Source of the DNA: CAXQRU01 sp964226685
GTDB lineage: Bacteria > Pseudomonadota > Gammaproteobacteria > Pseudomonadales > Cellvibrionaceae
Assembly: GCA_964226685.1 (NCBI GenBank)
Contig: CAXQRU010000130.1
Location: 1 to 15,349 of the forward strand
Length of the DNA: 15,349 nt
Reading direction: 5' to 3'
The translations under genes and the position numbers were made by a program. Below the pieces are notes generated by a model. It did no database searches. It was not told where the DNA came from and saw only the letters and a program-made list of their open reading frames with translations. The stretch's first letter is position 1. Every line of letters starts with the position of its first letter. Positions 1 to 6,354 of the stretch are shown one piece after another.

Positions 1-245
1 ATAAACACCCACAGATTCTCCGGAAGACCCATTTATCTAATAACCTTGACAAATACTCTGTCAATACGTTGACAACTCAGCAGAAGATAACCAAAATATA
101 AAAGGCAGAAAACTATTTGAGAAGCGATGCATGGATTGAAGTTAAATAGAATATTGGTTTTCTTCGTAAAGAACTAAAACCAGCACAGTAATTTAGCAGA
201 GCTTAAAGTTGAAAAATATGAAATTGAATTTTCATTTACAAGTGA
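1..245. other. AT-rich gene-free leader at the left edge
   Basis: No convincing gene is seen in this stretch. Short open frames run in from the left edge (about 23 codons in frame 1 and 32 codons in frame 3 before stops), so the tail of an upstream gene cannot be excluded, but neither translation looks familiar. It holds the TTGACA/TGTCAA repeat cluster at 46-74. Just before the first gene is a small inverted repeat, ATGAAA (218-223) and TTTCAT (230-235). No tRNA or terminator was recognised. Confidence 0.5.
46..74. repeat. TTGACA / TGTCAA / TTGACA alternating hexamer repeats
   Basis: Three copies of one hexamer lie in 29 bases: TTGACA at 46-51, its reverse complement TGTCAA at 59-64, and TTGACA again at 69-74. 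The last two form TGTCAA-N4-TTGACA, a perfect 6-base inverted repeat of a size typical of dimeric regulator sites. TTGACA is also the sigma-70 -35 consensus, so one copy could be a promoter element, but no good -10 hexamer was recognised at the right distance. Chance occurrence in AT-rich DNA is possible. Confidence 0.3.
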
Positions 246-251
246 TTGAGT

Positions 252-695
252 ATGGATTGGATTACAGAAGCTAAGCGGATATTCTATATCGATAAACCAG
301 AGCATTTCACCAATTACGAGCACTGTGAGGAGTGCCTCGAACACGACCAAACACTCCTTAACTCATCAATTGATACCATCGGTCTGACTGAATTAGGAAA
401 TCCAGGGTGGGACCCAATGTGTTTTGCATCCACTGAAGGCAAAAAGTATTATATGCCATCATTAATCCGCCTTAGTTTAGAGACAATGGATAGCGACTTT
501 TACTTTGGACAACTGCTTTTTCACCTTGAATCTAATGGTAAAGACAACGATTTTTATTTAGGGTGCAACTCAGATCAACGTACTTTTATTCTATCTTTTA
601 TTGAGCATATCATATTAAACTACACCATCCATTTAGTCGAAAATTTTTGTGAACATGAAGCCCTAAAAGCACAGGAAATATGGTCTAATGTATGA
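252..695 (+). CDS. uncharacterised small cytoplasmic protein, possibly DUF6714-like
   Basis: A 148-residue acidic protein from ATG at 252. A TTG two codons earlier (246) is in frame, but neither start has a clear ribosome binding site. The N-terminal half has the pattern YEHCEECLEHD, then LGNPGWDP, then EGKKYYMPSLIRL. I associate this pattern with a widespread uncharacterised family, perhaps DUF6714, but from memory only. Two Cys (C-x2-C) and two His near residues 25-33 could bind metal, though this is not shown. No signal peptide or membrane segment is visible, and the C-terminal half is rich in aromatic and Leu/Ile residues, suggesting a compact helical fold. It lies 36 bases upstream of rlmJ on the same strand and could be cotranscribed with it. 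No function is assigned. Confidence 0.7.
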   Translation: MDWITEAKRIFYIDKPEHFTNYEHCEECLEHDQTLLNSSIDTIGLTELGNPGWDPMCFASTEGKKYYMPSLIRLSLETMDSDFYFGQLLFHLESNGKDNDFYLGCNSDQRTFILSFIEHIILNYTIHLVENFCEHEALKAQEIWSNV

Positions 696-731
696 ATTTA
701 TTATCATAGTTTATTTTAAAGGACACACCCC

Positions 732-1568
732 TTGCTAAGTTATCGCCACTCATTTCATGCTGGAAATTTCGCTGATCTTCTAAAGCATATCGTTTTAGTC
801 GAAATTCTAGAGCATCTTACCAAAAAGGATTCAGCATTCGATTATATCGATACCCACGCCGGCACAGGTTTGTATAACCTTAATGATCCTGATTCACAAA
901 AATTACAAGAATATGCCGATGGCATTGGCAAATTAAATTTTGATGAATTTCCTGAGCTTGCAAGCTACTTTCATATCATCCACTCCCTTAATGAGTCGGA
1001 CGCCTTAGACTTTTACCCTGGCTCACCTTATATTGCAAAACATTTCCTTCGACAACAAGATAAGGGCTGGCTATTTGAACTACACCCCAAAGATCATGCT
1101 TTACTAGAAGCTAATTTTTCAAAATGTCGAAATATTAAAGTTCAGTACAACGATGGGCTAGAAGGCCTTATGGCATTGGTGCCTCCATCCACTAAGCGTG
1201 GCCTTATTTTAATTGACCCCTCTTATGAAGTGAAATCCGAATACCAGTTAGTGGCCGACCGTGTGATTAAGGCTCACAAAAAATTCAGCCATGGTATTTT
1301 TGCCATTTGGTATCCGGTAGTCGATAGAAATACCATTCTCAAAATGGAGAAAGACCTGATCAAAAGTGGCCTTAGAAATATTCAGAAATTTGAGTTAGGC
1401 ATCGCCGATGACTCGACACAAAGAGGTATGACTTCCTCTGGAATGATCGTTATCAACCCTCCTTGGAAACTATTTGAAAAAATGTCGAAACTTCTGCCTA
1501 AAATCGCTAAAAAAATCAAACAAACCGATAAACACATTTACCAATGCGAGATCATGGTTGGCGAATAA
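732..1568 (+). CDS. rlmJ: 23S rRNA (adenine(2030)-N6)-methyltransferase RlmJ
   Basis: RlmJ uses S-adenosylmethionine to methylate N6 of A2030 in 23S rRNA. The 278-residue product matches the E. coli protein (280) nearly end to end: it begins MLSYRHSFHAGN, has the SAM-binding segment DTHAGTG at residues 40-46, the catalytic motif at 162-165, and the C-terminal GMIVINPPWKL. The start is TTG. It is fixed by the conserved N-terminus and by AAAGGA eight bases upstream. The catalytic motif reads DPSY, whereas I recall DPPY in the E. coli enzyme. This is a mild variant of the (D/N)PP(Y/F) signature and is probably functional. The gene ends four bases before the convergent PLP-enzyme gene, with no obvious terminator between them. 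Confidence 0.95.
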   Translation: MLSYRHSFHAGNFADLLKHIVLVEILEHLTKKDSAFDYIDTHAGTGLYNLNDPDSQKLQEYADGIGKLNFDEFPELASYFHIIHSLNESDALDFYPGSPYIAKHFLRQQDKGWLFELHPKDHALLEANFSKCRNIKVQYNDGLEGLMALVPPSTKRGLILIDPSYEVKSEYQLVADRVIKAHKKFSHGIFAIWYPVVDRNTILKMEKDLIKSGLRNIQKFELGIADDSTQRGMTSSGMIVINPPWKLFEKMSKLLPKIAKKIKQTDKHIYQCEIMVGE

Positions 1569-1572
1569 GCTA

Positions 1573-2721
1573 TCACCAACCCTGAATTCGACTCCATACT
1601 TCATAGGTACCGGATGCATCATCAAAAACATGGTAATACTGGTGCATCGCTGTCATCGCACAAGCGTGATTTGGCAAAATATGCAGCCTGCTGCCTATTG
1701 GGAATTGTTGAAAATCAATGGCCGCGCCATTGATGCCTCCTAGCATTCCATGCTCTTGATTAACATTCACCACACTCACATTTTCGATTAACGTTCCATT
1801 ACGATCGGTTACCAATCCATAACCACAATCGTTAGCTTGTGTTGATGTACCTCTATCGGAGGATAGTGCCATCCAGCCAGCATCCACAATCACCCAGCCT
1901 TGCTCGCTATTGTGACCGATAACCGTAGCCACCACACTGGCCGCAATATCGCTAATTTGACAGACTCCAATGCCAGCCATTACCAAATCAAACAAAGTGT
2001 AGACCCCTGCCCTCACCTCCGTAATACCCGTTAAGTCAGTGTAACTCAAAGCCGTCGGCGTCGAACCGATGCTCACGATAGGACAAGGCACACCCGCTTG
2101 TTCCAACTGCTTAGCCACTTGCCTTGCCACTAATACTTCATTGGCCGCCGCCTCACGGAGGGCTTCTTGAGTGCTGCACTCATATGACTCACCAGCATGA
2201 GTCAATACCCCTTCAAAATGCGCCGCACCCAGATGTAAACACTGAGCAACTTCGAGTAACTTCTCATCGTTAGGGCTTAAGCCACCTCGATGCCCATCAC
2301 AATTCACTTCTATTAGGCACGACATGGAGTTTTGGTTTTCGCTGCAATAGCCATTAAGCATGGCGGCCTGCTCCAAGCTATCAAGCAAAACTCTAAGCCT
2401 TACTCCTTTTTCCAATAGCTGTTTAACACGAGGTAGTTTACCCAGAGAAATACCGACGGCATAAATCATATTGGTATAACCCAATATTGCCAGCGCCTCT
2501 GCCTCAGCTAATGTGGAGACAGTGACCGGCGAATCCAGTTGCGGCAGCAAATAAGGCGCCACACCCAGTGTACGAGTAGTTTTAAAATGGGGCCTAAGTT
2601 TTGCCCCTAGGCTTTCAATACTCTCTTGAACCCTTTGGATATTCGCCATCATTTTGGGCTTGTCGATCAATAAAAATGGCGTATCCAATTGGTCGTAAGC
2701 ATTTGATAAAGAAGGATTCAT
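1573..2721 (-). CDS. D-threonine aldolase / D-serine dehydratase-like PLP enzyme
   Basis: A 382-residue fold-type III (alanine-racemase-like) enzyme of the DSD1/D-threonine aldolase family. It is cytoplasmic and expected to act on a D-configured or beta-hydroxy amino acid. The N-terminal barrel begins DTPFLLIDKPKM and carries RPHFKT, with Lys47 as the probable PLP Schiff-base lysine. HAGESY and SIGSTPT are other family segments. The C-terminal domain has PNHAC, with His352 and Cys354 as the likely Zn/Mn ligands. His-x-Cys is the pattern of D-serine dehydratases, whereas D-threonine aldolases usually show His-x-Asp. ATG at 2721 is preceded by GAGG at seven bases. It is divergent from a LysR gene, its probable regulator. 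The substrate remains open: D-serine, D-threonine and 3-hydroxyaspartate are all possible. Confidence 0.85.
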   Translation of the reverse strand: MNPSLSNAYDQLDTPFLLIDKPKMMANIQRVQESIESLGAKLRPHFKTTRTLGVAPYLLPQLDSPVTVSTLAEAEALAILGYTNMIYAVGISLGKLPRVKQLLEKGVRLRVLLDSLEQAAMLNGYCSENQNSMSCLIEVNCDGHRGGLSPNDEKLLEVAQCLHLGAAHFEGVLTHAGESYECSTQEALREAAANEVLVARQVAKQLEQAGVPCPIVSIGSTPTALSYTDLTGITEVRAGVYTLFDLVMAGIGVCQISDIAASVVATVIGHNSEQGWVIVDAGWMALSSDRGTSTQANDCGYGLVTDRNGTLIENVSVVNVNQEHGMLGGINGAAIDFQQFPIGSRLHILPNHACAMTAMHQYYHVFDDASGTYEVWSRIQGW

Positions 2722-2781
2722 ATTGCAGCCTCAAAGATCATTTATTCACTATTATGATGCATTTTAGTTTTGATTTATATT

Positions 2782-2808
2782 AACCTATACTTATCTATAA
2801 ATTAGGTT
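2782..2808. promoter_or_regulatory. candidate operator between PLP-enzyme and LysR genes
   Basis: The 113-base divergent spacer is very AT-rich and contains AACCTA (2782-2787) and its exact reverse complement TAGGTT (2803-2808), separated by 15 bases. Inside is a shorter pair, TATA (2786-2789) and TATA (2796-2799). LysR proteins commonly bind imperfect dyads in such spacers, so this is the best operator candidate. The right arm also contains the AGG that may serve as ribosome binding site for the LysR gene, which would fit autorepression. Only the repeat itself is seen. Confidence 0.35.
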
Positions 2809-2834
2809 TTTTATTAATTATTACGACTGAAGAT

Positions 2835-3749
2835 TTGCGTTTTATCTCCGTCATTGCTAGCCACAAGACCCTAGCTGATGCCGCCAGAGCACTCAATGTA
2901 ACCCCACCATCGATTACTCAACGCATCCAGTACATCGAAAAAAAGCTCGGCATTACTCTGATTCAACGGCCCTCTCGCGTTGCCAATCTTACCGATGAAG
3001 GCCGACTCTTATTGAATTCAGGGCTACCCATATTGCATGACCTAGATCGCTTACAAGAAAAGCTTGATGAACAAAGGCAAAGTGTCAGTGGCAAACTTTC
3101 CGTTTTGGCACCGCTTGGCTTTGGTAGCCAATATATTGGTCCACTACTAGCAGAATATAAAAACACCTACCCTGAGCTGGAGATTGAACTCGAATTATCG
3201 GATAAGCCAAATTGGTCGAGCCAACACAAATGGGACATTATTATTTACATCGGCGCACTCAATGACTCCACCTTGAAAATGATTACTTTAGCCAGCAATC
3301 AACGTTTTTTATGCGCATCACGCAGCTATATTTTGGAGAAAGGCCAACCACAAACGCCTAAAGAGCTTCTTGAGCACCACTGCATTGCACTTAGAGAAAA
3401 TAACGAAGACGTCACTATGTGGGAGTTCACTCATAATGAGACCGGCAAGAGTGAAAGCATAAGGATTAAACCAGAGCTAGCCAGCAATGATGGCGGCGTT
3501 GTTAAACACTGGGGTCTTGCTGGCTTAGGTGTTATCATACGTTCCGAATGGGATGTTCAGGAACACCTCAATAAGGGGCAGCTAATCAGGCTTTTAGCCG
3601 ATTATTCTCTCCCTAGCGCTAATATTGTTGCGCTCGTCAGCAGCGGAGAAAACGAGCGCTCGGCTCGAGTCTCTCATTTTTTAACATTATTGAAACAAGG
3701 TCTTAATCCTGCGCCATGGAGCAGGGAGATACAACGAGGTGACGTGTGA
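2835..3749 (+). CDS. LysR-family transcriptional regulator
   Basis: A LysR regulator of about 304 residues. The N-terminal winged helix-turn-helix spans residues 1-60, with TLADAARALNVTPPSITQRI as the DNA-recognition unit. The co-inducer-binding domain begins near LSVLAPLGFG (residue 89) and ends with the usual GLGVIIRSEW region. The start is uncertain. No ATG or GTG is available in frame before the HTH. TTG at 2835 encodes the Leu of a typical (E)DLRF opening, so starting there trims the family's usual N-terminus and leaves GAAGA only one base away. In-frame ATT codons at 2817 and 2820 would give IITTEDLRF and lie 10-13 bases after AGG. The frame is closed by TAA at 2781. It is divergent from the PLP-enzyme gene and overlaps the next gene by four bases. 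Confidence 0.9.
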   Translation: MRFISVIASHKTLADAARALNVTPPSITQRIQYIEKKLGITLIQRPSRVANLTDEGRLLLNSGLPILHDLDRLQEKLDEQRQSVSGKLSVLAPLGFGSQYIGPLLAEYKNTYPELEIELELSDKPNWSSQHKWDIIIYIGALNDSTLKMITLASNQRFLCASRSYILEKGQPQTPKELLEHHCIALRENNEDVTMWEFTHNETGKSESIRIKPELASNDGGVVKHWGLAGLGVIIRSEWDVQEHLNKGQLIRLLADYSLPSANIVALVSSGENERSARVSHFLTLLKQGLNPAPWSREIQRGDV

Positions 3750-4156
3750 AAAATTTTATTATACTGCTACTTATAATAATATCGCCCATTTTAACGGCTC
3801 AGACCATCACTATTGAAGATAATGACTTAACAGCTCTACCTCAAGCTATTGATCGCGCTGTACGAGATCACAAGAATTTTCGCTCTACCACTTGCAAACT
3901 CATTGGAAAATCATTTGATCTTGCCAATAGCAAACTAGCCTATTTTGTAACGACGGATGATGCCTGTGACTGGGGGCGTGCAGCTGGGCCCATATGGGTC
4001 GTGAAAAACTCAGAGTCTATAACAATTCTTGCTTCCGGTGGTTATGCCATAACACTGAACCAAGAATATCAAAATGGCCTACGTTGTTGGCTCATTCAAT
4101 GGCATAGAGCTTCAACACACAACACAGAGAAGATCCCAAATAAAAGCCGTTATTAA
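3746..4156 (+). CDS. small exported protein of unknown function, C-terminus suspect
   Basis: A 136-residue product from GTG at 3746, with GAGG seven bases upstream and a four-base overlap with the LysR stop, so translational coupling is likely. MKNFIILLLIIISPILTAQ is a clear Sec signal peptide, with cleavage probably after LTA, so the protein should be periplasmic. The mature part contains AYFVTTDDACDWGRAAGPIW and VKNSESITILASGGYAITL. These resemble small uncharacterised periplasmic proteins, but I cannot name the family with certainty. Residues after NGLR (about 113) turn into an atypical tail rich in W, H and N. The +1 frame from the same place reads YVVGSFNGIEL and stays open past 4156, which hints at a small deletion. 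The stop overlaps the convergent gene's stop by three bases. Confidence 0.6.
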   Translation: MKNFIILLLIIISPILTAQTITIEDNDLTALPQAIDRAVRDHKNFRSTTCKLIGKSFDLANSKLAYFVTTDDACDWGRAAGPIWVVKNSESITILASGGYAITLNQEYQNGLRCWLIQWHRASTHNTEKIPNKSRY

Positions 4157-5046
4157 GCAAATTGGTACTTCGCTTCATACTTTTCAGTATACTGGGTATG
4201 TAATGGGTGGTACTTCTCTACGTTGGAAGCGATTTCCTGACTCCAAAAAGCGCTCGCATTTGACCAATCCACAGCGCTCATACCAAACATAGAAAGAACC
4301 TCTTGAGCATCCTGACCGCGATCACACAAAATATCCATGGCCGTTTGAACTTCGATGTATCTTTCTAGGGGGAAGTTTTCAGCGGAAATCGCTTCTTGAC
4401 CAGCGGTGGCTCCAGCGGTAAATGCCGCACTGTACACTTGCATAATACTCATGGAGGCATCACTCGACATGCGGGCATTCCACTGGGCATTAACCCTATC
4501 CCAGCCCGCTTGGTCCTTGCCTACAATTCTCAATGCCTCGGCGATGCCACCCGAGTGGGCTACACTAGCATTGGCTTTTGCCCAAGCTTCTACAGAAACA
4601 CCTTCAATGGGCGCCAATAAACTAGAATCAGCATTGACCGCTGCGGCCAAATTTGTTGCTTGTTGCTCAAGGTGTTGATTCATTGCCGCTTGAGTATAAG
4701 ACACACCTTCTTTTTTGGCTCTCTCTGATCTCATCGCATTTCTAAAATCTTCATAATGCCCAAAATCTTCAAAGCCATATTTTTCACACAAGGCATCTTC
4801 GGCATCATCGTCGCCATCGACTTCTTTAAAAGCTTTAAAAAAATCGTCTAACTGGGTAAGAATTTGCGGCTCACTTAAAAGCTCCCACCCATTTGGGTAG
4901 GGCACACCGTGTTTTGTTTTACTTGAGGGAATATATTCAGGCTCGTCGACTGTTTCTATCTGAGGCTCGTGAATATCTTCTTGAGAAGTCTGGGTGGAAC
5001 CCCCAAAACCTTTTAATTTGTTGATTAAATTGCTGAAAAAACTCAT
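4153..5046 (-). CDS. DUF6620-like protein with two similar helical units
   Basis: A 297-residue acidic protein of unknown function. After a hydrophobic-basic start (MSFFSNLINKLKGFGG, not a convincing signal peptide) comes a low-complexity acidic linker (about 15-45). A region with NGWELLSEP, EDALCEKYG and FRNAM follows. Two related units come next: 147-200 with PIEGVSVEAWAKANA and W182-x6-W189, and 226-280 with FPLERYIEVQTAM and W261-x6-W268. The pitch is 79 residues. The PIEGVSVE...W...W pattern recalls DUF6620, recognised from memory without a search. ATG at 5046 is preceded by AGGAG at five bases, a strong binding site. It is probably monocistronic, from a candidate promoter at 5071-5099. 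No function is proposed. Confidence 0.7.
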   Translation of the reverse strand: MSFFSNLINKLKGFGGSTQTSQEDIHEPQIETVDEPEYIPSSKTKHGVPYPNGWELLSEPQILTQLDDFFKAFKEVDGDDDAEDALCEKYGFEDFGHYEDFRNAMRSERAKKEGVSYTQAAMNQHLEQQATNLAAAVNADSSLLAPIEGVSVEAWAKANASVAHSGGIAEALRIVGKDQAGWDRVNAQWNARMSSDASMSIMQVYSAAFTAGATAGQEAISAENFPLERYIEVQTAMDILCDRGQDAQEVLSMFGMSAVDWSNASAFWSQEIASNVEKYHPLHTQYTEKYEAKYQFA

Positions 5047-5070
5047 ATCCGCTCCTATCCTAAAACAAAG

Positions 5071-5099
5071 ATATTAGCGCCAATTCACCTCTCAAACAA
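5071..5099 (-). promoter_or_regulatory. candidate sigma-70 promoter for the DUF6620-like gene
   Basis: Read on the minus strand, TTGTTT (5099-5094) and TAATAT (5076-5071) are separated by 17 bases, the ideal spacing, and lie 25-53 bases upstream of the start codon at 5046. Three of six -35 bases and four of six -10 bases match consensus. The rest of the 139-base gap to mutT shows no recognisable gene or T-tailed terminator hairpin. Confidence 0.3.
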
Positions 5100-5185
5100 C
5101 CAAAGGCATCCACTTAAAGGATTATCTGCTACTCAGCTCACATTTAAGATTAAAAATTAACCACCCTAGAGAAATAAATAAAAGG

Positions 5186-5581
5186 TTAAATGGTCTCACA
5201 CTGCAGACGTTCTATAATGGGTTGATTAGCCTTTGGAAATTCGTATTGATCTAGCTGTTCAACGGCCACCCATTGGATTGGCTGTCCCTCAAGCCCCGCT
5301 GGCTCACCGTGGAACTGGCTCACCAACCAAATATCCAACCACACCGTTTTATCACTGTACTCATGATGAATTTCCATTAGCGGCTCAAGCTCAGTCGGTT
5401 CAATACTAAGCTCCTCTTGTAACTCACGGGTTAGCGCTTCTTGTACACTCTCACCCGCCTCCACTTTACCACCAGGAAATTCCCACAAGCCCCCTTGGTG
5501 AGCTTCGAGTGCTCTCTTGGCAATGAGTATTTTCCCAGCTTTGAGGATCACCCCAACCGCAACATGGACTTGCTTATTCAT
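5186..5581 (-). CDS. mutT: 8-oxo-dGTP diphosphatase MutT (Nudix hydrolase)
   Basis: A 131-residue Nudix hydrolase expected to hydrolyse 8-oxo-dGTP to the monophosphate and prevent A:T to C:G transversions. The order of segments is MutT-like: VHVAVGVILKAGKILIAKR, then GGLWEFPGGKVEAGE, then RELQEEL. The Nudix box is present with all acidic metal ligands, but the glycine near its end is serine (EELSI, against EEVGI in E. coli as I recall). I chose ATG at 5581 because the family begins just before VHVAVGVI. An upstream TTG at 5605 would add eight unmatched residues. It overlaps yacG by eight bases and is the last gene of the cluster. Confidence 0.9.
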   Translation of the reverse strand: MNKQVHVAVGVILKAGKILIAKRALEAHQGGLWEFPGGKVEAGESVQEALTRELQEELSIEPTELEPLMEIHHEYSDKTVWLDIWLVSQFHGEPAGLEGQPIQWVAVEQLDQYEFPKANQPIIERLQCETI

Positions 5582-5765
5582 CGAAGCTGTCCGTGAGCTC
5601 TTCAAAACCCGTGATTTCGGTACTGATCACATGGGATTCATCCGCCCAGGCGCCAAGATCAATGAGTTGGCAGCGCTTGCTGCAAAAGGGTCGATTGGGG
5701 AAATCATCATTCCATAAAACGATGGCTTTACATTGTGGGCAGGATACTTCAGTGATTGAATTCAT
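5574..5765 (-). CDS. yacG: DNA gyrase inhibitor YacG, zinc-binding
   Basis: A 63-residue protein, matching the family's usual size. YacG binds GyrB and inhibits gyrase. The four zinc ligands are in the same positions as in E. coli: Cys9, Cys12, Cys28 and Cys32 (SCPQC, then FCSKRC), followed by the hallmark QLIDLGAWADE. The C-terminal tail is acidic (EELTDSFDE), as in the family. It overlaps coaE by 17 bases upstream and mutT by eight bases downstream, so translation is probably coupled. coaE-yacG adjacency is common in gammaproteobacteria, often next to the type IV pilin peptidase gene pilD, which is absent here. Confidence 0.95.
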   Translation of the reverse strand: MNSITEVSCPQCKAIVLWNDDFPNRPFCSKRCQLIDLGAWADESHVISTEITGFEELTDSFDE

Positions 5766-6354
5766 GAGTTAATTGTCTATATAGGGCGTTAACACGCTCG
5801 TTGAGTTGGTTTAGGCTGCCCTCATTATTAAGAATGAAATCCGCTTTGGCAAGCCGCTCTTGTCTGGGCATTTGGCTATCGATGATAGCGGCAATCGTGG
5901 CCTCGTCACTGCCATCGCGCTGGCTGGCGCGCTGTATTTGGGTCTCCTCACTAACATCCACCACAATCACTTGATCAACCAATTGGTCTTGCCCCGTTTC
6001 AAACATCAAAGGAGAGCACAAAATGGCAAGCGGACGATTTTGTTCACGCCAAAGGGCTAGTGTATTGAGAATATTGTCTCGAATTAATGGATGCAATAAA
6101 GCCTCTAGCCATTTTTTTTCTGAAGCATTTTCAAACACGATTTTGCGCAAACGAGCACGATCCAAGATGCCTGAATCTGTAATCACATGCGCGCCGAAGT
6201 GCTGCTCAATTTCAGCTAAAGCCGAAGAACCTGGCTCAACCACATCACGAGCCACCACATCGGCATCAATGACTGGCACACCCAACTTTTCAAAAGCACT
6301 GGCAGCGGCGGATTTGCCGCTGCCAATGCCACCAGTCAACCCCAGAACGATCAT
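5749..6354 (-). CDS. coaE: dephospho-CoA kinase CoaE
   Basis: CoaE phosphorylates the 3'-OH of dephospho-CoA with ATP, the last step of coenzyme A synthesis, in the cytoplasm. The 201-residue length is normal (about 206 in E. coli). The P-loop GLTGGIGSGKS is at residues 5-15. VIDADVVARDVVEPG carries the substrate-binding DAD motif, and LLHPLI and SQRDGSDE follow as in the family. ATG at 6354 overlaps the clpB stop in an ATGA arrangement, so ribosomes finishing clpB could restart here. No separate promoter is visible in front of it. Confidence 0.95.
   Translation of the reverse strand: MIVLGLTGGIGSGKSAAASAFEKLGVPVIDADVVARDVVEPGSSALAEIEQHFGAHVITDSGILDRARLRKIVFENASEKKWLEALLHPLIRDNILNTLALWREQNRPLAILCSPLMFETGQDQLVDQVIVVDVSEETQIQRASQRDGSDEATIAAIIDSQMPRQERLAKADFILNNEGSLNQLNERVNALYRQLTHEFNH

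Noticed and set aside
218..274. 18-codon open frame from ATG at 218
   Set aside because: It has no ribosome binding site, overlaps the better-supported gene at 252 in another frame, and shows no family pattern.
1474..1743. 89-codon plus-strand open frame across the rlmJ and PLP-enzyme ends
   Set aside because: It lies in another frame of rlmJ and antisense to the PLP-enzyme gene. The translation has no protein-like pattern, and both flanking genes are well supported.
5157..5189. TTAACC...GGTTAA inverted repeat at the mutT end as terminator
   Set aside because: The arms are only six AT-rich bases with 21 bases between them and no T-run in the right place, so a stable terminator is unlikely.
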